A DNA stretch of 7,104 nt from Flavobacteriaceae bacterium (lineage in GTDB: Bacteria > Bacteroidota > Bacteroidia > Flavobacteriales > Flavobacteriaceae): contig JABSPN010000158.1 of the NCBI GenBank assembly GCA_013214425.1, forward strand, positions 1 through 7,104, read 5' to 3'. Positions 1-5,871 of this stretch are shown one piece after another. Each line of letters opens with the position of its first letter. Position 1 is the first letter of the stretch. The position numbers were made by a program, and so were the translations under genes. The notes beneath the pieces were generated by a model that saw nothing but the letters and a program-made list of their open reading frames with translations, was not told where the DNA came from and ran no database searches.

Positions 1-670
1 CAAAAGAACTGACATTTTAGATCATAAATTTGAAACGAAACTAGCATTTATTTGTAATCCTAATAATCCTGATGGTATTGAAAACACCATTGATGAAATC
101 GAAACAGTAATCTCCAAATATCCAAATACAATTTTCATAATTGATGAAGCGTATACAGAGTTTACGTCCAATACAACATCCTGCATTTCATTATTAAAAA
201 AGAAAGAAAATATTATTATCATAAAATCGCTGACTAAACTTTTCTGTATTCCTGGATTGCGATTAGGATATATGATGGCTTCTTCTAAAATTATATCTGA
301 AATATTGAACTATAAAATGCCCTGGAATGTGAATAGTTTAGCATTAAATGCAGGAGGGTTTTTATTTGAGAATTATAACGAATTAACTCCAGATTTTTCC
401 TTATACCTCCGCAATACTATAATATTCAAAGAAAAAATTAATGCCATAAGTGGATTTGAAGTTGTGCCAGGAAACACGAGTTTTTTTCTTATAAAACTAG
501 AAAAACCAAGAGCTGCCGATTTAAAAGAGTATCTTATTAAAGAACATCAATTATTAATTCGAGATGCGTCTAATTTTAGAACTTTAGATCAACATTATAT
601 TAGAGTGTCAAGTCAAACACTAGATAAAAACGACTTGTTAATTAAAGCTTTGAAACAATGGAGTTGTTAA
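1..670 (+). CDS. cobD: L-threonine-O-3-phosphate decarboxylase (PLP-dependent, HisC-like), 5' truncated
   Basis: This is a fold-type I PLP enzyme. By context it decarboxylates L-threonine-3-phosphate to (R)-1-amino-2-propanol phosphate, the linker that the next gene product attaches to the corrin ring. The gene enters from the left edge; the frame is open from base 2 and gives 222 residues. Seen motifs, counted from base 2: CNPNNPDG (18-25), the PLP-contacting Asn loop; DEAY (48-51), the Asp/Tyr that bind the cofactor ring; SLTK (76-79), whose Lys79 (bases 236-238) should form the Schiff base; PGLRLGY (84-90); and YIRVS near the C-terminus, with the Arg that usually binds the substrate carboxylate. 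The family is about 330-360 residues, so roughly 110-130 N-terminal residues lie outside the window. A TTG at 257 is an internal Leu codon, not a start. Histidinol-phosphate aminotransferase looks nearly identical at this level; the 13-base overlap with cbiB decides for the B12 enzyme. The symbol follows Salmonella; Pseudomonas denitrificans nomenclature calls it cobC. Confidence 0.88.
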   Translation, partial: KRTDILDHKFETKLAFICNPNNPDGIENTIDEIETVISKYPNTIFIIDEAYTEFTSNTTSCISLLKKKENIIIIKSLTKLFCIPGLRLGYMMASSKIISEILNYKMPWNVNSLALNAGGFLFENYNELTPDFSLYLRNTIIFKEKINAISGFEVVPGNTSFFLIKLEKPRAADLKEYLIKEHQLLIRDASNFRTLDQHYIRVSSQTLDKNDLLIKALKQWSC

Positions 671-1587
671 TTTATATACTTCCATTGCCTATTGCGTATG
701 TTTTGGATTTAATCTTTGGAGACCCTAGAAATTTACCACATCCTATTCGGTTATTTGGAAATTTAATTTCTTCAGGAGAAACAGTACTTAACAAGAACAG
801 AAATCGTTTTTTTAAAGGTTTCATGCTAACAATAATACTAAGTGTAGGTGTCTTTATCTTTTTTTATTTAGCAATTTATTTTTTAAAACCGTACCCAACG
901 CTTTATATATTATTCAATAGTGTTTTTTTATGTTATGCGATTGCCAATAAAAGTCTTATTCAGGAGGGAAAAGCTGTATTTGCAGAATTGGAAAAAGGGT
1001 TGGAACAAGGTAGAAGGCGTTTGTCCTGGATTGTAGGTAGAGATACTTCGCAATTAAACGAACAACAGATTAAAACTGCCGTTTTTGAAACCTTATCTGA
1101 AAACCTTAGTGATGGTGTTATAGCTCCCTTATTTTATTATGCTATTTTAGGTGTTCCTGGTGCTATGTTGTATAAAATGGTGAATACACTAGACTCTATG
1201 ATTGGATATAAAAATGATCGTTATTTTTTCTTCGGAAAATTTGCTGCAAAATTAGATGATGTTCTAAATTATATACCGGCAAGAATTACTGCAATTCTGA
1301 TGCTTTTAGTTGTAGTTAAATTAAATAATATATCAACAGTTTTTAAAGAAGGAAAAAAACATACAAGTCCGAATGCGGGTTATCCTGAAGCAGCATTGGC
1401 AATTATTTTAAATTGTCGATTTGGAGGACCTAATTATTACCATGGAGTTTTAATAGACAAACCATACATTGGAAATCATGATAGAATCATAAAAAAATCT
1501 GAATTTAAAAAAGTAGCTAAAATTAATCACTTAACTACTTTTGTGTTTGTTTTGATTATCATCCTAATACATACCTTATACTTTTAA
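658..1587 (+). CDS. cbiB: Adenosylcobinamide-phosphate synthase CbiB (integral membrane)
   Basis: CbiB joins adenosylcobyric acid to aminopropanol phosphate (or aminopropanol) to give adenosylcobinamide (phosphate), at the cytoplasmic membrane. The 309 residues match the usual family length of about 310-320. Visible signatures: DLIFGDP (17-23) followed by HP (28-29), GRDT (127-130), SENLSDGVIAPLFYY (147-161), NTLDSMIGY (176-184), LDD (199-201), IPAR (206-209) and SPNAGYPEAA (237-246). Hydrophobic segments at about 55-77, 81-97, 208-220 and 292-309 fit a polytopic membrane protein. The ATG at 658 lies inside the end of the upstream decarboxylase gene (13-base overlap), suggesting translational coupling of two consecutive pathway steps. 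It should not be confused with Salmonella CobD, although Pseudomonas nomenclature and many databases call CbiB 'CobD'. Nothing in the sequence looks broken. The identification is firm. Confidence 0.96.
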   Translation: MELLIYILPLPIAYVLDLIFGDPRNLPHPIRLFGNLISSGETVLNKNRNRFFKGFMLTIILSVGVFIFFYLAIYFLKPYPTLYILFNSVFLCYAIANKSLIQEGKAVFAELEKGLEQGRRRLSWIVGRDTSQLNEQQIKTAVFETLSENLSDGVIAPLFYYAILGVPGAMLYKMVNTLDSMIGYKNDRYFFFGKFAAKLDDVLNYIPARITAILMLLVVVKLNNISTVFKEGKKHTSPNAGYPEAALAIILNCRFGGPNYYHGVLIDKPYIGNHDRIIKKSEFKKVAKINHLTTFVFVLIIILIHTLYF

Positions 1588-1588
1588 A

Positions 1589-2110
1589 ATGAAGCGGTAT
1601 ATCATAACAGGTGCTCCTGGTACGGGTAAAACAACACTTATAAACGCTTTACAAAAAGATGGATATCTGGCTTTTGAAGAAGTATCGAGAAGAATTATTT
1701 TGTCGGAGCAAAAAATTGGTGGAAACAAGACTCCTTGGGAGGATGTAATAGGGTTTACAAATCTTGTATACCAAACAACAATTGAAGAACTCAAGATTCC
1801 AATTCATGAAAGTGCTTTTGTAGACAGAGGTTTAGCAGATAATATTGCTTACTTAAAAATGCAGGAGCAAAGAATTCCCAATGAGTTATTGAATTTTGAA
1901 TACCTTCAACACTATCACCCTAAAGTATTTGTGCTACCACCCTGGTGTGATATTTTTGAGCAAGATCCACAACGTTTACAAACCTTTGAAGAAGCGACTG
2001 AAATTCAGGAAATACTTATCTCAACCTACATGGAATTAGGTTTTGATTTAGAAATAATTTCTAAATCAAACGTAAAAAAACGTGTTGAGATTATAAAAAA
2101 TCTTATTTAA
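1589..2110 (+). CDS. P-loop ATPase/kinase-like protein (AAA_28-type), B12-locus associated
   Basis: A small P-loop NTPase of 173 residues whose reaction I cannot assign. Walker A is GAPGTGKTT (8-16), almost at the N-terminus. EEVSRR follows at 30-35, a hydrophobic strand ending in VDRG at 78-81 resembles the DR(G/Y) motif of nucleotide and nucleoside kinases, and a charged segment DPQRLQTFEEA at 126-136 could be a lid with Arg129 as phosphate ligand. This order and length look more like a small-molecule kinase of the AAA_28/NadR-kinase type than like an oligomeric AAA+ machine: no sensor or arginine-finger region is seen. It begins 1 base after the cbiB stop, so it is almost certainly co-transcribed with cbiB and the decarboxylase. 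One idea from context is that it supplies a phosphorylated precursor such as L-threonine phosphate; this is inference only. It is the last gene before the riboswitch gap. There are no membrane segments or signal peptide, so it is cytoplasmic. Confidence 0.82.
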   Translation: MKRYIITGAPGTGKTTLINALQKDGYLAFEEVSRRIILSEQKIGGNKTPWEDVIGFTNLVYQTTIEELKIPIHESAFVDRGLADNIAYLKMQEQRIPNELLNFEYLQHYHPKVFVLPPWCDIFEQDPQRLQTFEEATEIQEILISTYMELGFDLEIISKSNVKKRVEIIKNLI

Positions 2111-2140
2111 CCTCATTCAGTAAAAAAATAGTACATTAGC

Positions 2141-2312
2141 AATTGATTTTTGGTTTTTTATAAAATTAAAAGGGAATTTGGTGTAAATCCAAAACTGTTC
2201 CCGCAACTGTAAAGTTCATTACAAACGAAATATCAGTAAAGCCACTGTTTAAAAATGGGAAGGCGATATTTTGGAACTGAGTCAGGAGACCTGCCAGAAA
2301 TTATAATTAATT
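2141..2312 (+). promoter_or_regulatory. Cobalamin riboswitch (B12-box aptamer)
   Basis: The conserved core is seen directly. GGGAA (2172-2176) pairs with TTCCC (2198-2202). Inside it TTTGG (2177-2181) pairs with CCAAA (2189-2193) around the loop TGTAAAT. The invariant CCCGCAACTGTAAA follows at 2200-2213. A long arm has GAAATATC (2227-2234) against GATATTTT (2265-2272), extended by GCC (2241-2243) with GGC (2262-2264). The B12 box GTCAGGAGACCTGCC is at 2281-2295. An outer closing stem is possible between AATTGATT (2141-2148) and AATTAATT (2305-2312), with one G-U pair; I set the boundaries from it, and they are approximate. The family senses adenosyl- or other cobalamins and normally switches genes off when B12 is plentiful. 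It lies upstream of the ferredoxin-SDR-cobA-cbiX operon in the right orientation. Whether control is transcriptional or translational is not settled: no hairpin followed by a clean U-run is seen before 2507. Confidence 0.96.
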
Positions 2313-2506
2313 AGTAACTCTCGGGTAAAGAGTTAGAAAATTTAAAACTACTTGAATGTAGTATTTTCTACATATTACCTGCCTAAACTTAGTTTCAGAA
2401 AATGAAAGAAATAGTATTATGCAGTAAATTATTATCAGCGGTAATTTCAATAATTAGCTCATCCAAGACATTTGACTATTCATTATTCCAAAAAATTAAA
2501 TAACTC
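2313..2506 (+). promoter_or_regulatory. Leader / putative expression platform between riboswitch and ferredoxin gene
   Basis: About 190 untranslated bases separate the aptamer from the next gene. Visible structures: a hairpin TAACTC/GAGTTA (2315-2320 with 2330-2335, loop TCGGGTAAA); ACTAC/GTAGT (2347-2351 with 2358-2362), which is mutually exclusive with ATGTAG/CTACAT (2356-2361 with 2368-2373); and AAAC/GTTT just before 2400. The word TAACTC recurs at 2501-2506, immediately before the ATG, and ACCTGCC from the B12 box (2289-2295) recurs at 2377-2383. These could let the aptamer state reach the downstream start region, but stems of 5-6 pairs in AT-rich DNA also arise by chance. No intrinsic terminator (stable GC stem plus U-run) is evident, which leans towards translational control. 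The upstream stretch 2111-2140 contains no convincing gene or hairpin, but the operon promoter is expected there. Confidence 0.45.
2402..2503 (+). CDS. Possible small ORF in the riboswitch leader (33 aa)
   Basis: An ATG at 2402 opens 33 codons ending in TAA at 2501-2503, three bases before the ATG of the ferredoxin gene and in the same frame as it. The product would begin MKEIVLCSKLL, with a modestly hydrophobic stretch (about residues 10-20), then Ser-rich and mixed sequence. I recognise no family. The upstream context CAGAAA is A-rich but has no Shine-Dalgarno sequence, which is usual in Bacteroidota and therefore not informative. A real leader peptide could couple translation to the following gene across a TAA-CTC-ATG junction. 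An open stretch of this length in AT-rich noncoding DNA is also plausible by chance. Treat it as unproven. Confidence 0.2.
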   Translation: MKEIVLCSKLLSAVISIISSSKTFDYSLFQKIK

Positions 2507-3346
2507 ATGGGAAAAAATATAGCAAAATCTACTATAACCTTTGAGTTTTGTGATGGAGGTTCTTGTAGAAAAGCAAAAAGTGAAATAGCAGTTAGAGAAG
2601 CCAGAGCTCATCTAAGAAATGAAGGGTTTTGGGATAGTACTCACACAATTAGAACGCGATGTAATGGACGCTGTGAGGATGCGCCAACATGGATTGTTCA
2701 GCCAGGGAATTTTTGGTATAAAAATGTAACTCCGGAAAAAGCAATAGAAATTGTTGCATCTCATACAAATGAAAATACACCCATTGACGAGTATTTACTT
2801 TACAAAGACGGTTGGGATGAAATTGATTCTGATAATGAAAGAACAATAAAACCAGTAATGTTTAAACAAAAGAATGATTCAGAATTTGGAGAGGTTTTAG
2901 TGGCACGCGCACCAGCGTCAGACCAATACCTGTACCCATTATTCAAAAAACTATTTGAAGCACCTGAAGGCTTGAAAATTTTATTGCCCAATTCAGAAGA
3001 ACAATATGTTTTTTCTTCACATAATGTAAATTATACAGATACTTTTGATGTTAATATAAATGGTGCTGAAACTAATTTTACCTTAGCCATTGGTCCTATT
3101 ACAAAGGCTATGGAAAATGATGTTTCCGAAGAAATCAAAAGTAGAAAAGTAGGTGTTGTAGAAGTTATTTGGAATCAGGAAAACGATGATTATATTGCAC
3201 ATGTAAGGTTAAAAAATAGAAAAGGAAAATTCTTGTTATTAATAAGTATACCTTTGGGTGACGCATATAGCTGGGAGTATATTCTTGAAACCTATTTGAA
3301 TATGGATAGTAATAAGCCTAAAATAGTTACAACTCTTGAACAATAA
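2507..3346 (+). CDS. Thioredoxin-like [2Fe-2S] ferredoxin-domain protein with unrecognised C-terminal domain
   Basis: The N-terminal 90 residues resemble thioredoxin-fold [2Fe-2S] ferredoxins: C15 and C20 in FCDGGSC, then C52 and C56 in RCNGRC followed by EDAP and a V-P-G-x-W-Y-like stretch (VQPGNFWYKNVTPE, 64-77). These four are the only cysteines in the 279 residues, matching exactly the four ligands a [2Fe-2S] cluster needs. Stand-alone members are about 80-110 residues, so the remainder (about 115-279) is an extra domain of mixed alpha/beta character that I do not recognise. No signal peptide or membrane segment is present, so it is cytoplasmic. It is the first gene after the riboswitch and overlaps the SDR gene by 11 bases. 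A redox role in B12 synthesis is likely, for example feeding electrons to a corrin-ring or cobalt reduction step or to the Fe-S centre of CbiX. Small ferredoxin-like proteins (CbiW) occur in some Bacillus cob operons, but I cannot show orthology. The ATG at 2507 is the first in-frame start after the TAA at 2501. Confidence 0.85.
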   Translation: MGKNIAKSTITFEFCDGGSCRKAKSEIAVREARAHLRNEGFWDSTHTIRTRCNGRCEDAPTWIVQPGNFWYKNVTPEKAIEIVASHTNENTPIDEYLLYKDGWDEIDSDNERTIKPVMFKQKNDSEFGEVLVARAPASDQYLYPLFKKLFEAPEGLKILLPNSEEQYVFSSHNVNYTDTFDVNINGAETNFTLAIGPITKAMENDVSEEIKSRKVGVVEVIWNQENDDYIAHVRLKNRKGKFLLLISIPLGDAYSWEYILETYLNMDSNKPKIVTTLEQ

Positions 3347-4154
3347 ACAAATAAGTATATTAGGTTGTGGATGGTTGGGTTTACCATTAGCAAAGTATTT
3401 TATAACTGAAAATTACAGCGTTAAAGGCTCAACAACTTCAAAAGAAAAAGAAATTCTCTTAAAAGAAAGTGGAATTGAGCCCTATGTGTTTTCTTTAGGC
3501 GATACTTTTGATGAAAACGTATTGAAAAACTTTTTGAAAGAAAGCGAGATTATTGTCATAAATTTTCCTCCAAAACGAGTTCCAAATATTGAAGAAATAT
3601 ACCGGAATCAAATTCAACAAATTTTGCCTTACATTGATAATTTTAAGAAAGTATTGTTTGTTAGTTCTACATCAGTATATCAAAATACAAACGATTGGGT
3701 GACTGAGTCTGTAGAGAATAAACCAGAAAAGGAGTCTGGAAAAGCAGTCTTGGCTGTTGAGCAAATTTTACAATCTCATATAAAAGAAAACCTTACCATA
3801 TTGCGTTTGTCTGGCCTTATAGGTTACGACCGAGTTCCGGGTAGGTTTTTAGCGAATAAGAAAGAAGTAATCAATGGGAGTGCTCCTATTAATGTAATAC
3901 ATCAGGACGATTGTATTGGACTTATTGATGCTATTATTAGAAAAGAAGTCTGGGGAACAATTTTGAATGGATGCGCTGATGAGCATCCAATGCGAGAAAC
4001 ATTTTATACCTTAGCTGCTGAAAAGGAAGGACTGGTTCCTCCTCAATTTAAAAAATCAACAACAATTAAATTTAAAAAGGTATCTAATACAAAAAGTAAA
4101 TCTGTATTAAACTATATATACAAATACCCAGATCCTCTAACGCTTGTTCAATAA
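3336..4154 (+). CDS. Atypical SDR / NAD(P)-binding Rossmann-fold epimerase-like protein
   Basis: A 272-residue soluble protein with an N-terminal dinucleotide-binding motif GCGWLG (10-15), a central strand ending in SSTSVY (110-115) and a C-terminal lobe with ILRLSGLIG (155-163), GR (169-170) and the INVIHQDDC segment (185-193) typical of extended SDR epimerase/dehydratases. The catalytic YxxxK is absent: where it is expected (about 134-138, before AVEQ) the residues are Ser and Val. It therefore belongs with the atypical, YeeZ-like SDRs, whose chemistry is mostly unknown. The start is TTG at 3336: an in-frame stop lies at 3324-3326 and no ATG precedes the Rossmann motif, so TTG is the only reasonable choice. 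It overlaps the ferredoxin gene by 11 bases and abuts cobA with no gap, so it is firmly in the B12 operon. Speculatively it could oxidise precorrin-2 to sirohydrochlorin, the step between CobA and CbiX. That is untested. Confidence 0.85.
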   Translation: MNNKQISILGCGWLGLPLAKYFITENYSVKGSTTSKEKEILLKESGIEPYVFSLGDTFDENVLKNFLKESEIIVINFPPKRVPNIEEIYRNQIQQILPYIDNFKKVLFVSSTSVYQNTNDWVTESVENKPEKESGKAVLAVEQILQSHIKENLTILRLSGLIGYDRVPGRFLANKKEVINGSAPINVIHQDDCIGLIDAIIRKEVWGTILNGCADEHPMRETFYTLAAEKEGLVPPQFKKSTTIKFKKVSNTKSKSVLNYIYKYPDPLTLVQ

Positions 4155-4877
4155 ATGCATAAAATAACCATTATAGGGGCAGGTCCCGGAGACCCAGAAT
4201 TATTAACTGTAAAAGCGCATAAATTTATTACAGATGCAGATGTTATTTTACATGATAATTTGGTCTCTTCTGAAATTTTAGAATTGAATACTATTGCTGA
4301 AAAAATATACGTTGGTAGAAAATTTGGAGACAAATCAGATCAAATAAGTAGGCAAGACCGTATTAATAAATTATTGCATCAATTTCAACAAGAAGGAAAA
4401 AAGGTAGTTCGCCTAAAATCTGGAGACCCTTACATTTATGGAAGAGCTGCTGAAGAAGCTCGTTATTTGAAAGCTCATGAAGTACCTTTTGAAGTAATTC
4501 CTGGAATTACAGCTGCTTTGGCAGCTGCCAATACTCTAAATATCCCTATTACAGAACGTAATCATTCTAATGCGATGTTAATTTGTACAGCTCATACGGC
4601 AGATTATTCCTTTGAGCAACTTAATGGAATAGCTCATATGCTTAAAGTGGGCAATACAATTTCTATTTACATGGGGTTAAAAAGTTTGCATCGTATTATA
4701 CCTAAATTGTTAGACGTTTGTAAAGATAAAACGATACCTGTAAATGCTATCTCTAATGTTTCTAGAGAAAATCAAAATATCATAACGGGTACATTGGGTA
4801 CTATAGAATCTAAAATAGCTGAAAGCTCCATTGAAATGCCAGTAGTTTTTATTATTGGAGCTGTTCCAATAAATTAA
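4155..4877 (+). CDS. cobA: Uroporphyrinogen-III C-methyltransferase (SUMT)
   Basis: It transfers two methyl groups from S-adenosylmethionine to C-2 and C-7 of uroporphyrinogen III, giving precorrin-2, the branch point for siroheme and cobalamin. The 240 residues fit a single-domain SUMT without the CysG N-terminal dehydrogenase/ferrochelatase part. Motifs of the tetrapyrrole methylase family are clear: GAGPGDPELLT (8-18), VVRLKSGDPYIYGR (84-97), VIPGITAA (114-121), PITER (131-135) and YMG (172-174, with the Met173 seen in SUMTs). The canonical FVTGH stretch reads LICTAH here, a mild divergence. The ATG directly follows the TAA of the SDR gene, and cbiX follows after 8 bases, so the unit is co-translated or tightly co-transcribed and should come under the cobalamin riboswitch. 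This placement suggests a copy dedicated to B12; a separate siroheme copy elsewhere is possible. Other methylases of the pathway (CbiL, CbiF, CbiH) lack this combination of motifs. Confidence 0.95.
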   Translation: MHKITIIGAGPGDPELLTVKAHKFITDADVILHDNLVSSEILELNTIAEKIYVGRKFGDKSDQISRQDRINKLLHQFQQEGKKVVRLKSGDPYIYGRAAEEARYLKAHEVPFEVIPGITAALAAANTLNIPITERNHSNAMLICTAHTADYSFEQLNGIAHMLKVGNTISIYMGLKSLHRIIPKLLDVCKDKTIPVNAISNVSRENQNIITGTLGTIESKIAESSIEMPVVFIIGAVPIN

Positions 4878-4885
4878 AAAGCGAT

Positions 4886-5824
4886 ATGAAGAAAGGAATT
4901 TTGTTATGCGGACATGGTTCTAGGAGACCAGCAGCTGTGACCTCGTTTAAACGATTGGTAAGTGTTTTAAAAGAACGCTATCAAGATTCATATGAAGTTG
5001 ATTATGGATTTTTAGAATTTAACCACCCTACATATGAGGCGGCTGTTGAACGTATGTATTTGAACGGTGTTCGTGAAATTTATGCGCTACCTGTAATTTT
5101 ATTTGCAGGATCACATGCAAAAAATGATATTCCTTTTGAATTGAATACGTTACAAACGTATCATAATGATCTTACAATTAAAATGGCAAAACACATTGGT
5201 GTAAGTTCTTTTTTACTGGATTTATCTGTAAAACGCATTGAGGAGACTGAAAAGCGTCTAACCGCTCTTGATAGAAAAGAAACCTGTTTAATCGTTGTAG
5301 GAAGAGGAACAACAGATCCCGATGCCAATAGTGATGTAGCCAAACTTACGAATATGCTATGGGAAGGTTTAGGTTTTGGATTTGCAACAGTTGGATATAG
5401 CGGTACAGCATATCCTAATATCAAAGAGAGTTTAGCAATGGTAGAGAAACTAGGCTTTAAAAGAACCATTGTAATTCCTTTTTTCTTTTTCACAGGAGTA
5501 CTTCTGGAAAGAATTTATGATGCTGTAAAAGAAATGGATGAAAACTCTGAACATGAATATGTTTATACTGATCCATTTGGTACAGATGAATTAATTTTAA
5601 AAGCTTTTGATGAACGCCTAGAAGAAGCTAAAGATGGTGTTGCTAATATGAATTGTCAACTTTGTAAATATAGAAAACAAGTAGTTGGTTTTGAGGATTA
5701 TTTGGGGCAGGAACAAATAGGACACCATTTAAATGTTAAAGGAATCTTATTCGAAGAAGATGAAAAACCTGGTCAAAAGAATAATGGTATTGGAAATAAG
5801 ATTAAAAAAATCCTGGGAATTTAA
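4886..5824 (+). CDS. cbiX: Sirohydrochlorin cobaltochelatase, long two-domain CbiX with C-terminal MxCxxC
   Basis: It inserts Co2+ into sirohydrochlorin, the early-cobalt entry into B12 synthesis, in the cytoplasm and without ATP. Of 312 residues, the N-terminal half carries the metal-binding pair expected from CbiX/CbiK work: His10 in CGHGSR and His77 in FAGSHAKNDIP, with EFNHPTYEAA (44-53) between. The second half repeats the fold (VGRGTTDPDAN, then FFFFTGVLLERI), but the two histidines are replaced (HG to RG, and no His after FTG), so only one active site is expected. The C-terminal extension has MNCQLC (M255, C257, C260), the MxCxxC motif linked to the Fe-S centre of Bacillus megaterium CbiX. 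The His-rich stretch of that protein is missing, and the tail ends Lys-rich. Neighbours cobA (8 bases upstream) and the ferredoxin gene support a B12 role. The siroheme ferrochelatase SirB is a shorter relative; the two-domain length and operon argue for CbiX. Confidence 0.93.
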   Translation: MKKGILLCGHGSRRPAAVTSFKRLVSVLKERYQDSYEVDYGFLEFNHPTYEAAVERMYLNGVREIYALPVILFAGSHAKNDIPFELNTLQTYHNDLTIKMAKHIGVSSFLLDLSVKRIEETEKRLTALDRKETCLIVVGRGTTDPDANSDVAKLTNMLWEGLGFGFATVGYSGTAYPNIKESLAMVEKLGFKRTIVIPFFFFTGVLLERIYDAVKEMDENSEHEYVYTDPFGTDELILKAFDERLEEAKDGVANMNCQLCKYRKQVVGFEDYLGQEQIGHHLNVKGILFEEDEKPGQKNNGIGNKIKKILGI

Positions 5825-5830
5825 TTCCAA

Positions 5831-5871
5831 TATAAAAGAAAAGGAATAAATAGGACTAATATGACTATTCC
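5831..5871 (-). terminator. Probable intrinsic terminator of cobN
   Basis: Read on the minus strand, GGAATA (5871-5866) can pair with TATTCC (5848-5843), with a possible further G-C or TAG/CTA pairing inside. The stem is followed by the T-rich run TTTTCTTTTATA (5842-5831). It begins in the last sense codon and includes the TAG stop of cobN, so the gap to the convergent cbiX gene is only 40 bases. The stem is short and AT-rich, hence moderate confidence. On the plus strand GGAAT/ATTCC (5816-5820 with 5824-5828) straddles the cbiX stop, but no T-run follows it. Confidence 0.45.

Noticed and set aside
257..670. Separate short gene starting at TTG 257
   Set aside because: The frame is open upstream to base 2 and contains the PLP-enzyme motifs CNPNNPDG, DEAY and SLTK before 257, so this is the tail of a longer gene.
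1576..1794. Minus-strand open frame across the cbiB/P-loop gene junction
   Set aside because: It overlaps the Walker A coding region on the other strand and shows no independent coding features.
2132..2139. TACATTAG as a Bacteroidota -7 promoter element (consensus TAnnTTTG) for the riboswitch operon
   Set aside because: It matches 7 of 8 positions, but no TTG-type -33 element sits at the expected distance upstream and the implied transcription start would fall inside the outer riboswitch stem.
2313..2400. Intrinsic terminator in the riboswitch expression platform
   Set aside because: The hairpins present have 5-6 mostly AT pairs and none is followed by a continuous U-run.
5161..5493. Minus-strand open frame of 110 codons inside cbiX
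   Set aside because: It lies wholly antisense to well-conserved cbiX motifs and its translation shows no recognisable domain.
5816..5828. GGAAT-TTA-ATTCC palindrome as terminator of the cbiX operon
   Set aside because: It is a five-pair stem with a three-base loop, followed by AATATAAAAG rather than a T-run; insufficient as a terminator.
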